From Diospyros lotus (lineage: Eukaryota > Streptophyta > Magnoliopsida > Ericales > Ebenaceae), in the NCBI RefSeq assembly GCF_014633365.1, contig NC_068349.1, forward strand, positions 15,700,753 through 15,764,752: DNA of 64,000 bases. The letters run 5' to 3'. The notes beneath the pieces are model-generated. The model worked only from the letters and a program-made list of their open reading frames with translations, was not told the origin of the DNA and did not search any database. A program made the position numbers and the translations under genes. Positions within the stretch are counted from its first letter, which is position 1. Each line of letters starts with the position of its first letter. Below, piece after piece: positions 33,491 to 44,527 of the stretch.

Positions 33491-34473
33491 TTTTATTTTG
33501 TCTATAGGAAAAATAGAAGAGTAAAAAATTTAATAGAATAGGAGCACACCGCCGCTAGCCTGGTCCCTGCCTGCGGGCTAATTTTCCTTCCCGCCCATTG
33601 GTCTTACGACACTCTTATAAATACCTCTTACCACAAAGTTTTATTGTGTCTTTGCCCCGAATCTTGGTTTTTTTCTACCTCTAGCTTTTCGTTGCCACAA
33701 GTTGCATCCTTGTGTTGGTTCACTTCCGCAAGCTCTTTCATTATTGCGACTCATTAGGCCTCTGTCGCGGGGTTCGAAGTCCTTGCCGCGAGGCTTCCTT
33801 GCACTTGCAATTTGCTGTGAGACTCCGTGCTCTTGCCACGAGCTTCGACGCTCTTATCGCTTGCTACAAAGTCCCAAGCTCTTTACCGTGAGGTTGCAAG
33901 CTCTTTGCTACGAACATTCCTTGTAATTGTACTTTGCCGCAAGCTTCTAAGTATTTTTCGTGAGCCTGTCAAGCTGTTGTAGCTGAATGTTCACTACACT
34001 TTGCCGCACGCTTCTAAGCATTTGTCGCGAGGGTTCCCTGCACTTTGCTGCAAGCTTCTAAGCATTTGTAGCGAGACTGCAAGCTGTTGTCACGAGGTTC
34101 GAAGCACTTGCCGTGAGGGTTCTTGGCTCTATCGCGAGGACTTTCATCTTTAAATTCTCACAAGTACCCCTAGGCTCTTCACTTGCCGCAAGCCCTCTGT
34201 AAGCCATCCGCTAGCCTTTGCCACTGGCCTTTGTGGCCGCTAGCTTTGCCACGATCTTTACTTGTTTCTAGTTTTTTCCCGCGAGCCATGTTGCCACTAG
34301 ATTCTTTACTTCTTGTTTCTCATCTTCATGTCCCTTAGGATCATCTTTTTCTTTTTTCAAGTCTTGTATCTTTTTCTTTTGAGTTTATTTCTTTTTGTCT
34401 CCCAAAGACCATAGCGTCCAGGAGTGTTTATTTCCATACCCAAGATCTTAACAGACACGCCTATTGATTTCTT
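33491..34473 (+). promoter_or_regulatory. upstream region of the antisense ORF, with a TATA box
   Basis: Plus-strand TATAAATA at 33616-33623 is followed by a long leader rich in CTTGCCGCGAGG / GCAAGCTTCTAAGC repeats. This could be the antisense ORF's own promoter and 5' UTR. It could also be LTR-type minisatellite spread. Promoter activity is inferred only from the TATA box and orientation. Confidence 0.4.
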
Positions 34474-37085
34474 ATGGGCAAGAGTTCCTCTTTAACAGCT
34501 AACGATCTTGCCCAATTAATGAGCAACTACCGCGTTCCTCCCTTCTATGGTGCTAGGTTACCCTAACCAGGCGAATCTTGTGCTGCTACTGTTGTAGAAG
34601 GATGTATGGCAGTTCACAAAATAAGTTTTCTCTTAGGATTTCGCCTTCCGCTCCACCCCTTTGGTGTAGAGCTTCTCTATCGGAGCTTTCTAGCCCCAGC
34701 TCAGCTACATCCCAATGTTGGGCCCAGTTGGCGGGTTTTTTTGTCTTATGTCACGAAAGGAGGGGTGTCTCGCACTATCGATCTTCTTCTTTCTTTTTAC
34801 CATTTTCGGCTAGGGCAGTCTCACTATCACTTGTATACGCTTTATAGGGAGCGTGTCGAGGATCGCTTGTTCGAAGGCACTCTACCCAAGGCTCACTACT
34901 TCGACACTCGTTGGTTCGTAGTAGATCCTCCACCGGGTACATGGTATGCCCCCCAAGGTTGGCGTTCTGATGATCAAGTGGCTAAGACAATTCTTTCTTT
35001 ATCCATCACCGATCTTCAGGACCGATATAACGAAGAGCGGCGTCAACTCTTGCATGGAGTTCTAGTGAGCCTCCTGGACCTTCTCTCTGAGGACCAGTTG
35101 AGAAGGGCTGGCTGGGTACTCCACATGAGAGAATCACCAAGGTACAGGATCCCTTCGACGCTTCCCCTATGGCCCCCAGTTCCTTCGGCAGCTAATGTCC
35201 AAGTAGAATGAGGGGTCGTTGCTTTGCAGGAGCAGTCTCCTCCTGAAGGTTTGGATCCTTCCAATTGCCCTTCTTCTTACCTTCTTTTAGGCGCCTAAGC
35301 TTTCCTTTCCCTCTCGTGCTTTCTCCTTCTGTATTTATTTATTTTTGCTGATCTTAATTCACAAATCTTTCTACTTCTTGGTAGGTATGAGGCAAGCAAT
35401 GTAAGCTTCTCGCTAGAGGGCGATCGAGGGCGTGGTGCCTGATGGGCCCTCTCAACCTTTGTCATTTCCCCTTGAAGACATTCCTACCATCCCAAAGACT
35501 AGAGCTCTTGAGGGGACAGGGGGAAACTGGCGAGGTACGACGTCGTCACAAAAGGAGTCAGCGTCAGCAGATGAAGGCAAGTCAGTCCACTTCACAGTCG
35601 GTCGTCGCCCCTACTCCTATGAAACCTCCTGAGGGCACCCCGTTAGTTCCTCTCCGATAAATATCCCTTTGAGCCCAGTGAACTCCCTTACGAAGGGTAC
35701 CATTTGATTGCCATGAGCGAGGCCCTTGATGGCGTGGGGTACGTTGGTCATTACAATGCAACTCTGAGGGTCCCTAGCGGACAAGAGATCGAGGTTACCT
35801 CTCGCCTTGACCAAGAGGCCATTAATGCAGCCCATGCTGCTGGTCGTGGGCAATTTCGTAGAGGGGTAGTTAACCCACAGCATTTTGAGCATCGGGTCCT
35901 ACACAATGAGTAGAGGTTACGTCTCTGAGGCTTAGAGACCAGATTTACCGAGCTCTCTCCACCAGCTGAAGGAGCCCTAGATCTTAAAGAGGGCTGATGG
36001 GTGCGAAGTGAGGAATTTGCAGTGCACCCAAGGGTTTTGGATGCAGATTCCATAAACATACGCGGGATTGGGGCACGTTTGTTGTATTCCACCATTCTTC
36101 CTCGAGACGAGGACCGCTATTTTCGAAACCCCCCTAATGACATGGATGATTTTAAGCGCCACCTGGCCATTGTAAGCACCCTTTTTTTTTTTTTCTTTTA
36201 ATAGTGTTTTGAAGGTTGTCTGTTTAAATTTTCTTATGGCAGGGTGCTCAGCGAGCCGTGGTGACAAATGCGATGAATCGGGCGTGCATTGCTCATGTTG
36301 AGGTAGAGATCGCTTAGTGGATGTACAAGTCTTGGCAATGGAGTCAGAAAAGCAAGTACTGAACATGAATGTCTGACACTTAGAGTATGATAGTTTGAGC
36401 CTTCAGATGCAAGTCGAAGGCCTCCAAACCCAACTTTAGGGTCTTACTAGTAGATGCCAATTAGCAGAATCTAAGGCCCAAAAATGGAAGAAGAAATCGT
36501 GGAGCAGGGCAAAGCGTATGAAGAGATGGTGTCCTCATTTTCCATTGCTCGGGAGGAGATCGTTCAACTTCGAAGGTCTCTCGCCAACTCTGAGGATCAG
36601 GTGGTGTAGACTCATCAGGAGATATCCAGTCTTGGTGAAAGTAGGCGTTGAGAGATCAATGAAGCAGCGCGAGAGGCTGTGAAAGAGTACCGACTCTCTA
36701 ATAATTACTTTCAACGGAAGGAAGCCTACGCTAGTTGCTTCTCCAAGCTAGGCTTTTACCTTGGTCGCAGCCTCCTGGAGTTCAGGCGTCTTGAGGAGTC
36801 ATTTCTGAAATGGTGTTTTTGAAAACAGCTTCACTTGGTCCCCCTGATTGGCCGAAGTACGAGCCTGACTCATGTGACCTCGACGAATATATAAGGGCAG
36901 CCTTGGCAAATGACCTGGCCAACCTGTCTGGACCGTGGGGTCCTTATGTACCTGATTTGGAGGATACTTCTGGGATTATAGAGGCCCTACAAACGATTAG
37001 GCATGGGTTGGATGAACCTGACGGCTCCGCCTTAAGTCCGCTTCCTCCAGAGCTGGAGCACCTCCATTCTCGCAGAGATGATTAG
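34474..37085 (+). pseudogene. antisense ORF of Tat element: Putative gypsy type transposon (Transposase_28-like) protein
   Basis: It runs opposite to the element's own gag-pol, between integrase and the 3' LTR. The first block starts at the ATG 34474 and, after one in-frame stop (34561-34563), stays open to 35211. It carries GFRLPLHPFGVELLYRS, PAQLHPN..SWRVFLSY, HYFDTRWFVVDPPPGTW: the wording of the plant 'Putative gypsy type transposon' family (PF04195, recalled). Later blocks near 35430-35900, 36000-36170 and 36240-37085 contain coiled-coil-like wording (from 36310) and a C-terminal acidic segment (EYIRAALANDLANLSG). A T-rich tract ending in ATGGCAG before 36243 looks like an intron 3' end, so it was probably a spliced gene. 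Function is unknown; Tat elements are known to carry such additional ORFs. Confidence 0.7.
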
Positions 37086-37590
37086 GCCACGTGCTTTTAT
37101 TTTGCTGAATCCCTATTTTGGTTATGTAAAATAGCAGCCCCATTTTATGGATGTTGGGTTTTCGGGCAATTATTCCTATGTACGAAAGTTTAGACATGCT
37201 TGTTTGTCATGCTTACACATGTGCTGTTATCGCTTATTATATATATATATATTTTCTTTTAATATCTTTTGCACATGTTTCCTTGCTTATCATGACACTT
37301 TGAGTTTAAAATTTTCTTTGACTATTCCTGTGTCAGGATGTGTCATGCTCTTTCTCATGCCTCATGTTTAAGAATCATTAATTATAAGAATTAAGGATGG
37401 GTGTAGTGTCTCTGGCTTATGTTTGTGGGATCCGTTCTGTGACCCTAGGTTTTCCTCGTCATTTCGGTTTGGATGCCTCACTGTTGGGCCTTCTAGAGTC
37501 GTCTTGAGGGCCAGCATGTATTCTCTGTGTGGGGAACCTTCTTGGGGGGTGCCTGCTTTCCTCTTACCGGCCCGTTTTCCATAGGCAATC
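37086..37590. other. 3' flank of the antisense ORF
   Basis: Downstream of the last antisense exon; AT-rich to 37370, then a GC-richer transition into the tandem repeats. There is no gene. It would be the 3' UTR for the antisense transcript and part of the element's sense 3' UTR. Confidence 0.4.
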
Positions 37591-37599
37591 AAGGTTTGG

Positions 37600-38260
37600 C
37601 CCCCGGGGCCGATATGGGATCCTTATTAGGCATCCGAGTTTGCCGGGAGGCCTAGGCACTGGATCGACCAAGGAGTCAAGTCTAGCTTGGGGGCATAGAC
37701 CGAACTCAAACAAGGGATCTAGGTGAGCCTACCGGCATAGGTGTCAGAATACTCGAAGATCCTATGTCGATCCTGGGTCATAGGCACCAGATTATCTCTA
37801 GATGACCAGGCCCTCAAGAATAAGGTTTGTTGCGGGATTCCTGCTAGGGGTCCGATTTTTCCAAGAGGCCTAGGCACCGACCTTGGAGGCATAGCACCGG
37901 ACTCAAACGAGGGATCCAGATGAGCCTCCGAGCATAGGTTTCGGAACATTTGGTGATCCCAGGACTGATCGTAGCGCATTTGTTGTTATGTCCTCCGTGT
38001 CTATCTTTCAGGGTCAGTCTACCTCAGAGAATCTTGGTTTGGCCAGTGATCCAGCGCGGGATTCCTACCAAACATCCGAGTTTACCTGGAGACTTAGGCT
38101 CCAGATCAACCAAGGAGTCGGGTCTAGCCAAAAAGGCATAGCATCGAACTCAAACGAGGGATCTAGGTGAGTCTACGGGCATAGGCGTCTAATTTTCTGG
38201 CGATCCCAGGCTAGCTCGTGGCCATAGTCACCAAGTTGCCACTAGGTGACTTGACCTTCG
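37600..38260 (-). repeat. 3' UTR tandem repeats of element C
   Basis: Units beginning GCCGGGAGGCCTAGGCACTGG (37652), AAGAGGCCTAGGCACCG (37863) and GGAGACTTAGGCTCCAG (38088) carry the same CATAGCACCGAACTCAAAC and GGGATC.GGTGAGTCT segments as 17661-18720. The spacing is irregular (~210-230 bp), shorter than in element B. Confidence 0.8.
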
Positions 38261-38499
38261 GGAGTACGTGGTGCTTGATCTGTTGTACCTGCATTACATT
38301 CCATGACACATACAAACAGTCGGTCACACGGAGATTTTATGTGGTTCGATTTATAGTTTTCCCTACTCCACAGGAATACAGGGGGTATATTCTTTTATTC
38401 ATTTAGAGAATATTATTACAATGAAAAATTAGAGAGAATCCCGACCCTCGGCTGGATCGGGCAACGCCTTTAGTGATAGGCTTAGTCCAACATCTCATG

Positions 38500-39765
38500 C
38501 TTTACCTTCTTTACTGGAGTTCATGGCCGGGAAGTACCTTTTGAGGTGCATGGTGTTCCAATTTTTGCCTATTACCTTGCCTTGTAGTGTCTGCAATATG
38601 CATGTGTTAGGTCCCAGCATTTTCTAGATTCTTTAAAGTCCTTCCCAATTAGGCTTGAGTTTCCTTTCTTCTCTAAAGCATTGGTGATGGCCATCTTTCT
38701 AAGTACCAAATCTCCTTCTTCAAGTTTACAAGGGCGAACCCTCTCATTGTAGTAGTTGGAGACTCTCCTCTGATAAGTTGCCAATTGTACCTCCGTTTTC
38801 TTCCTCAATTCATCCAACAGGTCCAAATTCTCCAGTAGACGATTCGAAGGGGTGAGCGAAGGTCTACTTCTACAAGGATGAGTACGTCAATTTCATATTC
38901 CAAGCTAAAAGGTGTTTCCCTGGTGGGTACCTAACTAGTTGTGCGATATGCTCACAAGATGTTGGGGAGCTCATTGGCCCATCTGCCTTTTTCCTTCTCT
39001 AATCGGGTCTTTAGGCTGTGCAGTATGGTCTTGTTGCTTGCTTCATCTTGTCCGTTCGTTTATGGGTATACCACGTATGCCATTCTCAAACTAATTCCCC
39101 ATCGATGATAAAAAGCTCTGAACGCATCCTAGTCGAACTGTGTTCCATGATCTGTATTGAGTATATGAGGCACACCAAAACAACAAATAATGTCTTTCCA
39201 TACCATCCCTTCCACTTTCTTTTCAGTGATGGTTGCCAAAGGTTCAGCTTCCACCCACTTTGTGAAGTAATCCGTAGCCACCAACAAGAATTTTCGTTGA
39301 GCAGATGCCATTGGGAATGGCCCCAGTATGTCTAGACCCCATTGCGCGAACGGTAGAGGTTGGAATATTGGTTGGATAGGGGCAGGAGGTTTTACTGTCA
39401 GGGGAGCATGTTTCTGGCACTTGTCACAGGTTCAAACTTTTATGGCCGTGTCTTGTCGTAGCATGGGCCAAAAGAAATTGGCTTGCAAAATCTTCTTGGC
39501 TAATGCCATTCCTCCGAGGTGTTCACCATAGTATCCCTCATGCACTTCTTGCAGGGCTTGCTGTGCTTCCCTGGGCCCGAGACATTTAAACAACAGTATG
39601 GAGTACCCACATTTGTATAGTTTTCGGCCAATCACTATGAAACGAGCCACGCTGGTTTTAAATCTCTTTGCTTCTACGGGAGTTGCTGGCAGTTCTTGAC
39701 CAAGCAAATATTTAAGTATCAAGCTTCTCCAATCTTCAATCTCCATAATGCAATGCACCGCGACG
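38500..39765 (-). pseudogene. gypsy integrase pseudogene of element C
   Basis: Minus strand, from right to left: an H2C2-type N-terminal region (REAQQALQEVHEGYYGEHLGG, 39580-39480), the core with FLLVATDYFTKWVEAEPL and GVPHILNTDHGTQFD (39290-39130), and the C-terminal part (ELRKKTEVQLATYQRRVSNYYNERV, near 38800, here described in two segments) with the chromo-like tail toward 38560. Stops and frameshifts lie between blocks. The upstream end continues across the solo LTR at 39771. Confidence 0.82.
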
Positions 39766-39770
39766 TCTTC
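39766..39770. repeat. target-site duplication TCTTC (left copy)
   Basis: It pairs with TCTTC at 42338-42342, across the solo LTR. Confidence 0.85.
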
Positions 39771-42337
39771 TGTAACACCGAGTGTCATTTTACATGCATT
39801 TATAAATTTTGCATAATTTTATTGCTTATGCCCATATAAATGATTTAATTATAATTATTACTATCAATTATTGAGCCTTGTTATGCAGTGGAAGGAAATG
39901 GACGTTGTCGCGCTCAATGTGCCAATTAGAAAAAAAAAAAAAAATTTGTTATTATGCAGTTCAATGTGTTACTATCGATTTAAAAATTTCTAAGTGTATT
40001 ATAATTTTATCAAATTCAATTCAAGTGGCTAAATATATTTATTTGGGTTTGAAATTTTTAAATAGAGCATTCAATAGGATATAGAACACAAATTAATTTA
40101 ATGTTGGGTTTAATTTATAAGAGACTCATTGCCTAATGGGTGAGAAAATAAATAAATAAACAAATAAGCCAAAAGCCCAATTAAAGCCCACCCAACTCAA
40201 GACCTAATAAAAAAAAGAGAAAAAAAAACCCTAATACATCTATTTTCCCCCTCCCAAACCTCACGTCTCCCTCTTTCCCTCACACATATCACTTCTATTT
40301 TCTCTCAACACACCCATCACCCCTCAAGAAGAAGAAAAAGAATGAGGTAATTTTTTATTTTATTTAGTTTTTCCCAAAACAACCTTTAATAAGATGGGTA
40401 TATTACATACAATATATATACATAGATGTGATAGAATACATATGATTGGTTTAATTTTATATTGATTGGGTATTATAGGCATGTAATTTTGATAGATCTA
40501 ATGGAATAACAATGCTGCCCAGATTTAACAGTTTTTCTGCTCTTACTTTAAAAATTCGTCAAAAATTATATATGTTGAATTTTGGGGAGATTCAAATTGG
40601 AAAAAGACCCCCTATGAGTTGTCTATCATCTAGACTTGGAATGACCTCATTTGGAGGCTCGTATAAGTGTTTATGACATCTTTCGTATACATTCACATAT
40701 TCATACGAGAACAGTATTTTTGGAGGATATAAAAATATTTTGGAACCCCAAACGTTGCTGTAATGAGTTCATTTTTTTATATGATGAACTTATAAGAGTT
40801 TACTACATTCTGTGTAAAGTTTATAATTTTATGACATCTTTTCTTATTTTTAAATGATTTTTGAAATATTTTACTACATGCTGCCAGAAAAAAAATAATT
40901 ATGTTTGTGGATTTGGAAAAAAAAAATATTTTGAGAGTCTTGTAATCTGAATCTTGATGTGAACTTAATTGAAAATGTGTCTCTATGAGGTATTTAGCCC
41001 ACCAAATTGGGTTCACGTAATTTTGTGCTAAGAATTTAAATTTATGTTTGTCTTCATAAGGGCCAACAATTTGAATTCGTAAATGGATAGTGTTTCACTA
41101 GTAGGTCTCTATTGTAAATGTCTTCTTTATGTTTTTGCATTGAATGTTATTTATACATGTAGTATTATAATGAATTAACTTAAGAAAAATAGTAGTGAAT
41201 TGGAGTCATGTTTAGAAGGTAAGGATTATTGAAAATTTTAAAATGATTGATAATGAATTAGGATTTTTAGCACATTGACGTCGTGGGCAACTAAGACTCC
41301 TCCACTTGCAAGTCCAAGAAGTGAACTTTAAAGACTTCAAGTAAGTAAACTCTCTCTAATTTTCATCCCATGTTGAACGGTTAATGTGGAAACATTGTGC
41401 TTTATGGTTGGCTTGTAGATATTTAATGCTAAATCTTCTCGTTACTTTGTGTCATTTCCTTACATACAATGAAAATGATTAAGCATGTATATATGACATG
41501 TCATTGCATCAATGAGCACGCATAAGCATTGATTAGAGAAGGTTAAATGCTTTTCACATGAAAGATGTGTAAAGGTGCAAATTTTCTTTCAAAGATATGT
41601 AACTCAAGTTTTAAAGGAAATAGGTGAATGTCTATGCCATAAATAATGTGAGTGGGAAATGGGGCGTGGGGGACCGGCGCACTTGACCTATGAAGAAATG
41701 TGAATGTGAAAGTTGAAAGTGAAAAGAAATTTTTAACCGCTTTGCAGCACTACCGATGGAATGAATCTGGTTCCAAATAAGAATTGCCCACTGCATTGTG
41801 ATTGGCTAGATGACACACCCTGTGAGCTCACGATAGTAATGAAATGTTTTGAAAAGTTAAAATAAATGGGGATACATTTTCCAAACTTTATTCAAACTTT
41901 GCATGTCACAAGCATGCATCATGTGCATGGAGTTTACTTGCTAAGCTTTAGCTCATCCCTTTATTTTCCCCACGTTTCAGGTGATGAGAGTTGTTGAGGA
42001 GATCACTTGGAGGCAGACTCACCCAGTAACCAATGGCATAGGGTTTTAGTTTTGGACTTGTCTTGTTCGTTATTCATTTATTTACCCATTTCCTTAATTG
42101 TTTAATCTTGAAGTTTTGAATAAGATAGTTTTGGGTTTAGTTGGTTAATATTTCTATTGTTGTGGGTGCGTTGTCCCTCTATAGGTTGGCTAAGTCTAAT
42201 TTACAGGGGACACTCTGTCGAAACTTTTATAGAATTTAAAAAAAAAAGAAAAAGCTAAAATAAAATAATTTCTACATTTAAAGTAAGGTGAACGTTAACA
42301 CATCTAGGTTTAGGACTTCTAAACTTGGGGTGTTACA
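39771..42337 (+). mobile_element. Tekay-like solo LTR inserted in pol of element C
   Basis: 2,567 bp from TGTAACACCGAGTG to CTTGGGGTGTTACA, flanked by perfect TCTTC. The length, TGTAACACC ends and a CCCCACGTTTCAGGTGATG segment (~41968) fit Tekay/Del chromovirus LTRs. It has no coding sequence. It is not the same family copy as the LTRs of element D, which start TGNAATGACC. Confidence 0.82.
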
Positions 42338-42342
42338 TCTTC

Positions 42343-42463
42343 CTCTCCTACATTGGGCTGTTGGAGGACTTCCATGTGGATTAGGCATTCAGGAGTGTCT
42401 CGGGCAGAGGCTAATTTTGACAGTGTGTCCGCGTGTTTATTGAGGAACCTATTAATCCGAATT
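42343..42463 (-). pseudogene. pol fragment of element C between two insertions
   Basis: This 121-bp island of the original element lies between the solo LTR and the CACTA element. On the minus strand it continues the end of the RNase H/connection region found at 44528 onward. It is too short to read a motif on its own. Confidence 0.6.
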
Positions 42464-44524
42464 CACTACAAAAAATCAACGTTTTAGAGACGGAAAATTC
42501 CATCGCTAAAACATAAAAATCCGTCGCTAAAAAATTTAACGACAGATTTAGTGACGAGCACCTTTCCGTCGCTAAAAAGGGCGTCGCTAAAATTTAGTAA
42601 CGAGATTAGCGACGAATTATTTTAGCGACGAGGGTTGTACCCATCGCTAATCAGTGACAGAATTAGCGACAAGGTTAACCCCGTCGCTAAATTTTAATTT
42701 TTTTTTATTTTTTAACTCTGTCGCTAAATTAAAATTTTTTATTTAATTTTCTTTTATTTTTTAGCGAAGGGGTTAACCCCTTCGGTAAATTTAAATTTTT
42801 TTATTTTTTTATTTTTTTTTATTTTTTAGCGACAAGATCGACCTAGTCACTAAATTTTAATTAATTAATTAATTTATTCTTTATTTTTTAGCGATGGGAT
42901 TGACCTCGTCCAAAATTCAAAATTCAACGCGCGCTAGGCCCCAGCCACCCCTCATGTGCACCATGTGGCCGCTCTTCTACTCGCCACGTGACAGTACTGG
43001 GATAATACTCTCAGCAATTATTTCATGCTTGATTCGAACCCCCAACCTTTCATGACCAATTTCGCACGCCAGCCGATCTGGAAGCCTTCTTGTTCATTGA
43101 TGTATATAAAATATATTTATACTATTCTCTTTCAAATATTTCAAAATTATATTTATACACCAAAATTTCTCAAATTTATTTAATGATATTAATTTTAATA
43201 TTTAATATTAGTAAAGGGAAATGAATATTAATTTTAATTTTATTTCGTTATTAATTTAAATAAAACTTTATTAATTATTATACTAGTAGTGAAAAATTAT
43301 GTTTTGATTTTGATTTTAATTTTAATATATTTAAAAAATTATTAGTTTAATTTTTACTAAAATTAATGGTAGTAAAAATTATTGTGAAATGTTTAAATAT
43401 AAAATTTTTAATTTTTTAGTTAATTTTTTTATTCGCTAAATTTTAATTCTTTTTTTCTTTTTTAGCGACGGGATAGACCCTGTCGCTAAATTTTAATTCT
43501 TTATTTTTAATTTTAATTTTTTTTTAGTGACGAGTAGGCATGTAGCTAAATTTTAATTTATTTATTTATTTATTTTTATATTTTAGCGATAGGGTTGAGC
43601 CCGTCGCTAAATTTAAATTTTTTTTATATTTTTTAGAGACAGGATTGAGCCCGTCGCTAAATTAAATTTTTTTATTTAATTTGTTTATAATTTTTAGCGA
43701 TGGGAAATACCGCGTCGCTAAATTTAAATTTTTTATTAATTTTTTTTTATTTTTTAGCAACGGGGTTGACCCCGTCACTAAATTTTAATTTTAATTTATT
43801 TTTAATTTTTTATCTAATTTTTAGCAATGGGAGTGACCCCATTGCTAAATTTTAATTTTTTATTTAAAGACGGACCCCGTCGCTAAAAAATAAAAAAAAT
43901 TAAATAAAAAAATTCAAATTTACTAAAAAATAAAAATAAAAAATAAAATTTAGCGACGAGATCAACCCCGTCACTAAAACATAAAAAAAATTAAATAAAA
44001 AATTAAAATTTAGCGACCGGGTTACTCCCGTCGCTAAAAAATAAAAAAATTAAAATTTAGTGATGGGGTCATCCCTGTCGCTAAAAAATAAAAAAACTAA
44101 AATTTAGCAACGGGTCAACCCGTCGCTAAAAAATAAAAAAATTAAATAAAAAATAAAAATTTAGCGATGGGGTTACTCTCGTCGCTAAAAAATAAAAAAA
44201 TTTAAAATTTGGCGATGAGGTCATCCCCGTCACTAAGAAATAAAAAAGATTAAATAAAAAATTAAAATTTAGCAATGGGGTTACTCCTATCGCTAAAAAA
44301 TAAAATAAATTTAAATAAAAAAATTAAAATTTAGCGATAGGATTTCCGTTGCAAATTCTGTCACTAAATTTAGTGACGGGTATTTTGTCGCTAATTCTGT
44401 CACTAAATTAAAAAAAATATTTAAAAAAATTAGCGACGAAAATTCCTTTATTATCCGTCACTAATTAGCGATGGAATAATTCCGTCTCTAAATTCCGTCG
44501 CAAAATATGATTTTTCTTGTAGTA
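42464..44524. mobile_element. CACTA-type (En/Spm-like) non-autonomous element with TTTAGCGACGG repeats
   Basis: 2,061 bp. The left end is CACTACAAAAAATCA; the right end, reverse complemented, is TACTACAAGAAAAATCA. Both are followed by TTTTAGAGACGG / TTTAGAGACGG. A 3-bp ATT duplication (42461-42463 and 44525-44527) is right for CACTA. The interior holds dozens of TTTAGCGACGG / CCGTCGCTAAA motifs spaced by A/T runs, many paired into local palindromes. A repeat-free block lies at ~42910-43430. No transposase is encoded. Confidence 0.8.
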
Positions 44525-44527
44525 ATT

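Noticed and set aside
42464..44524. A plain microsatellite or centromeric satellite
   Set aside because: It has CACTA-type ends and a 3-bp duplication, so it is a discrete transposon.
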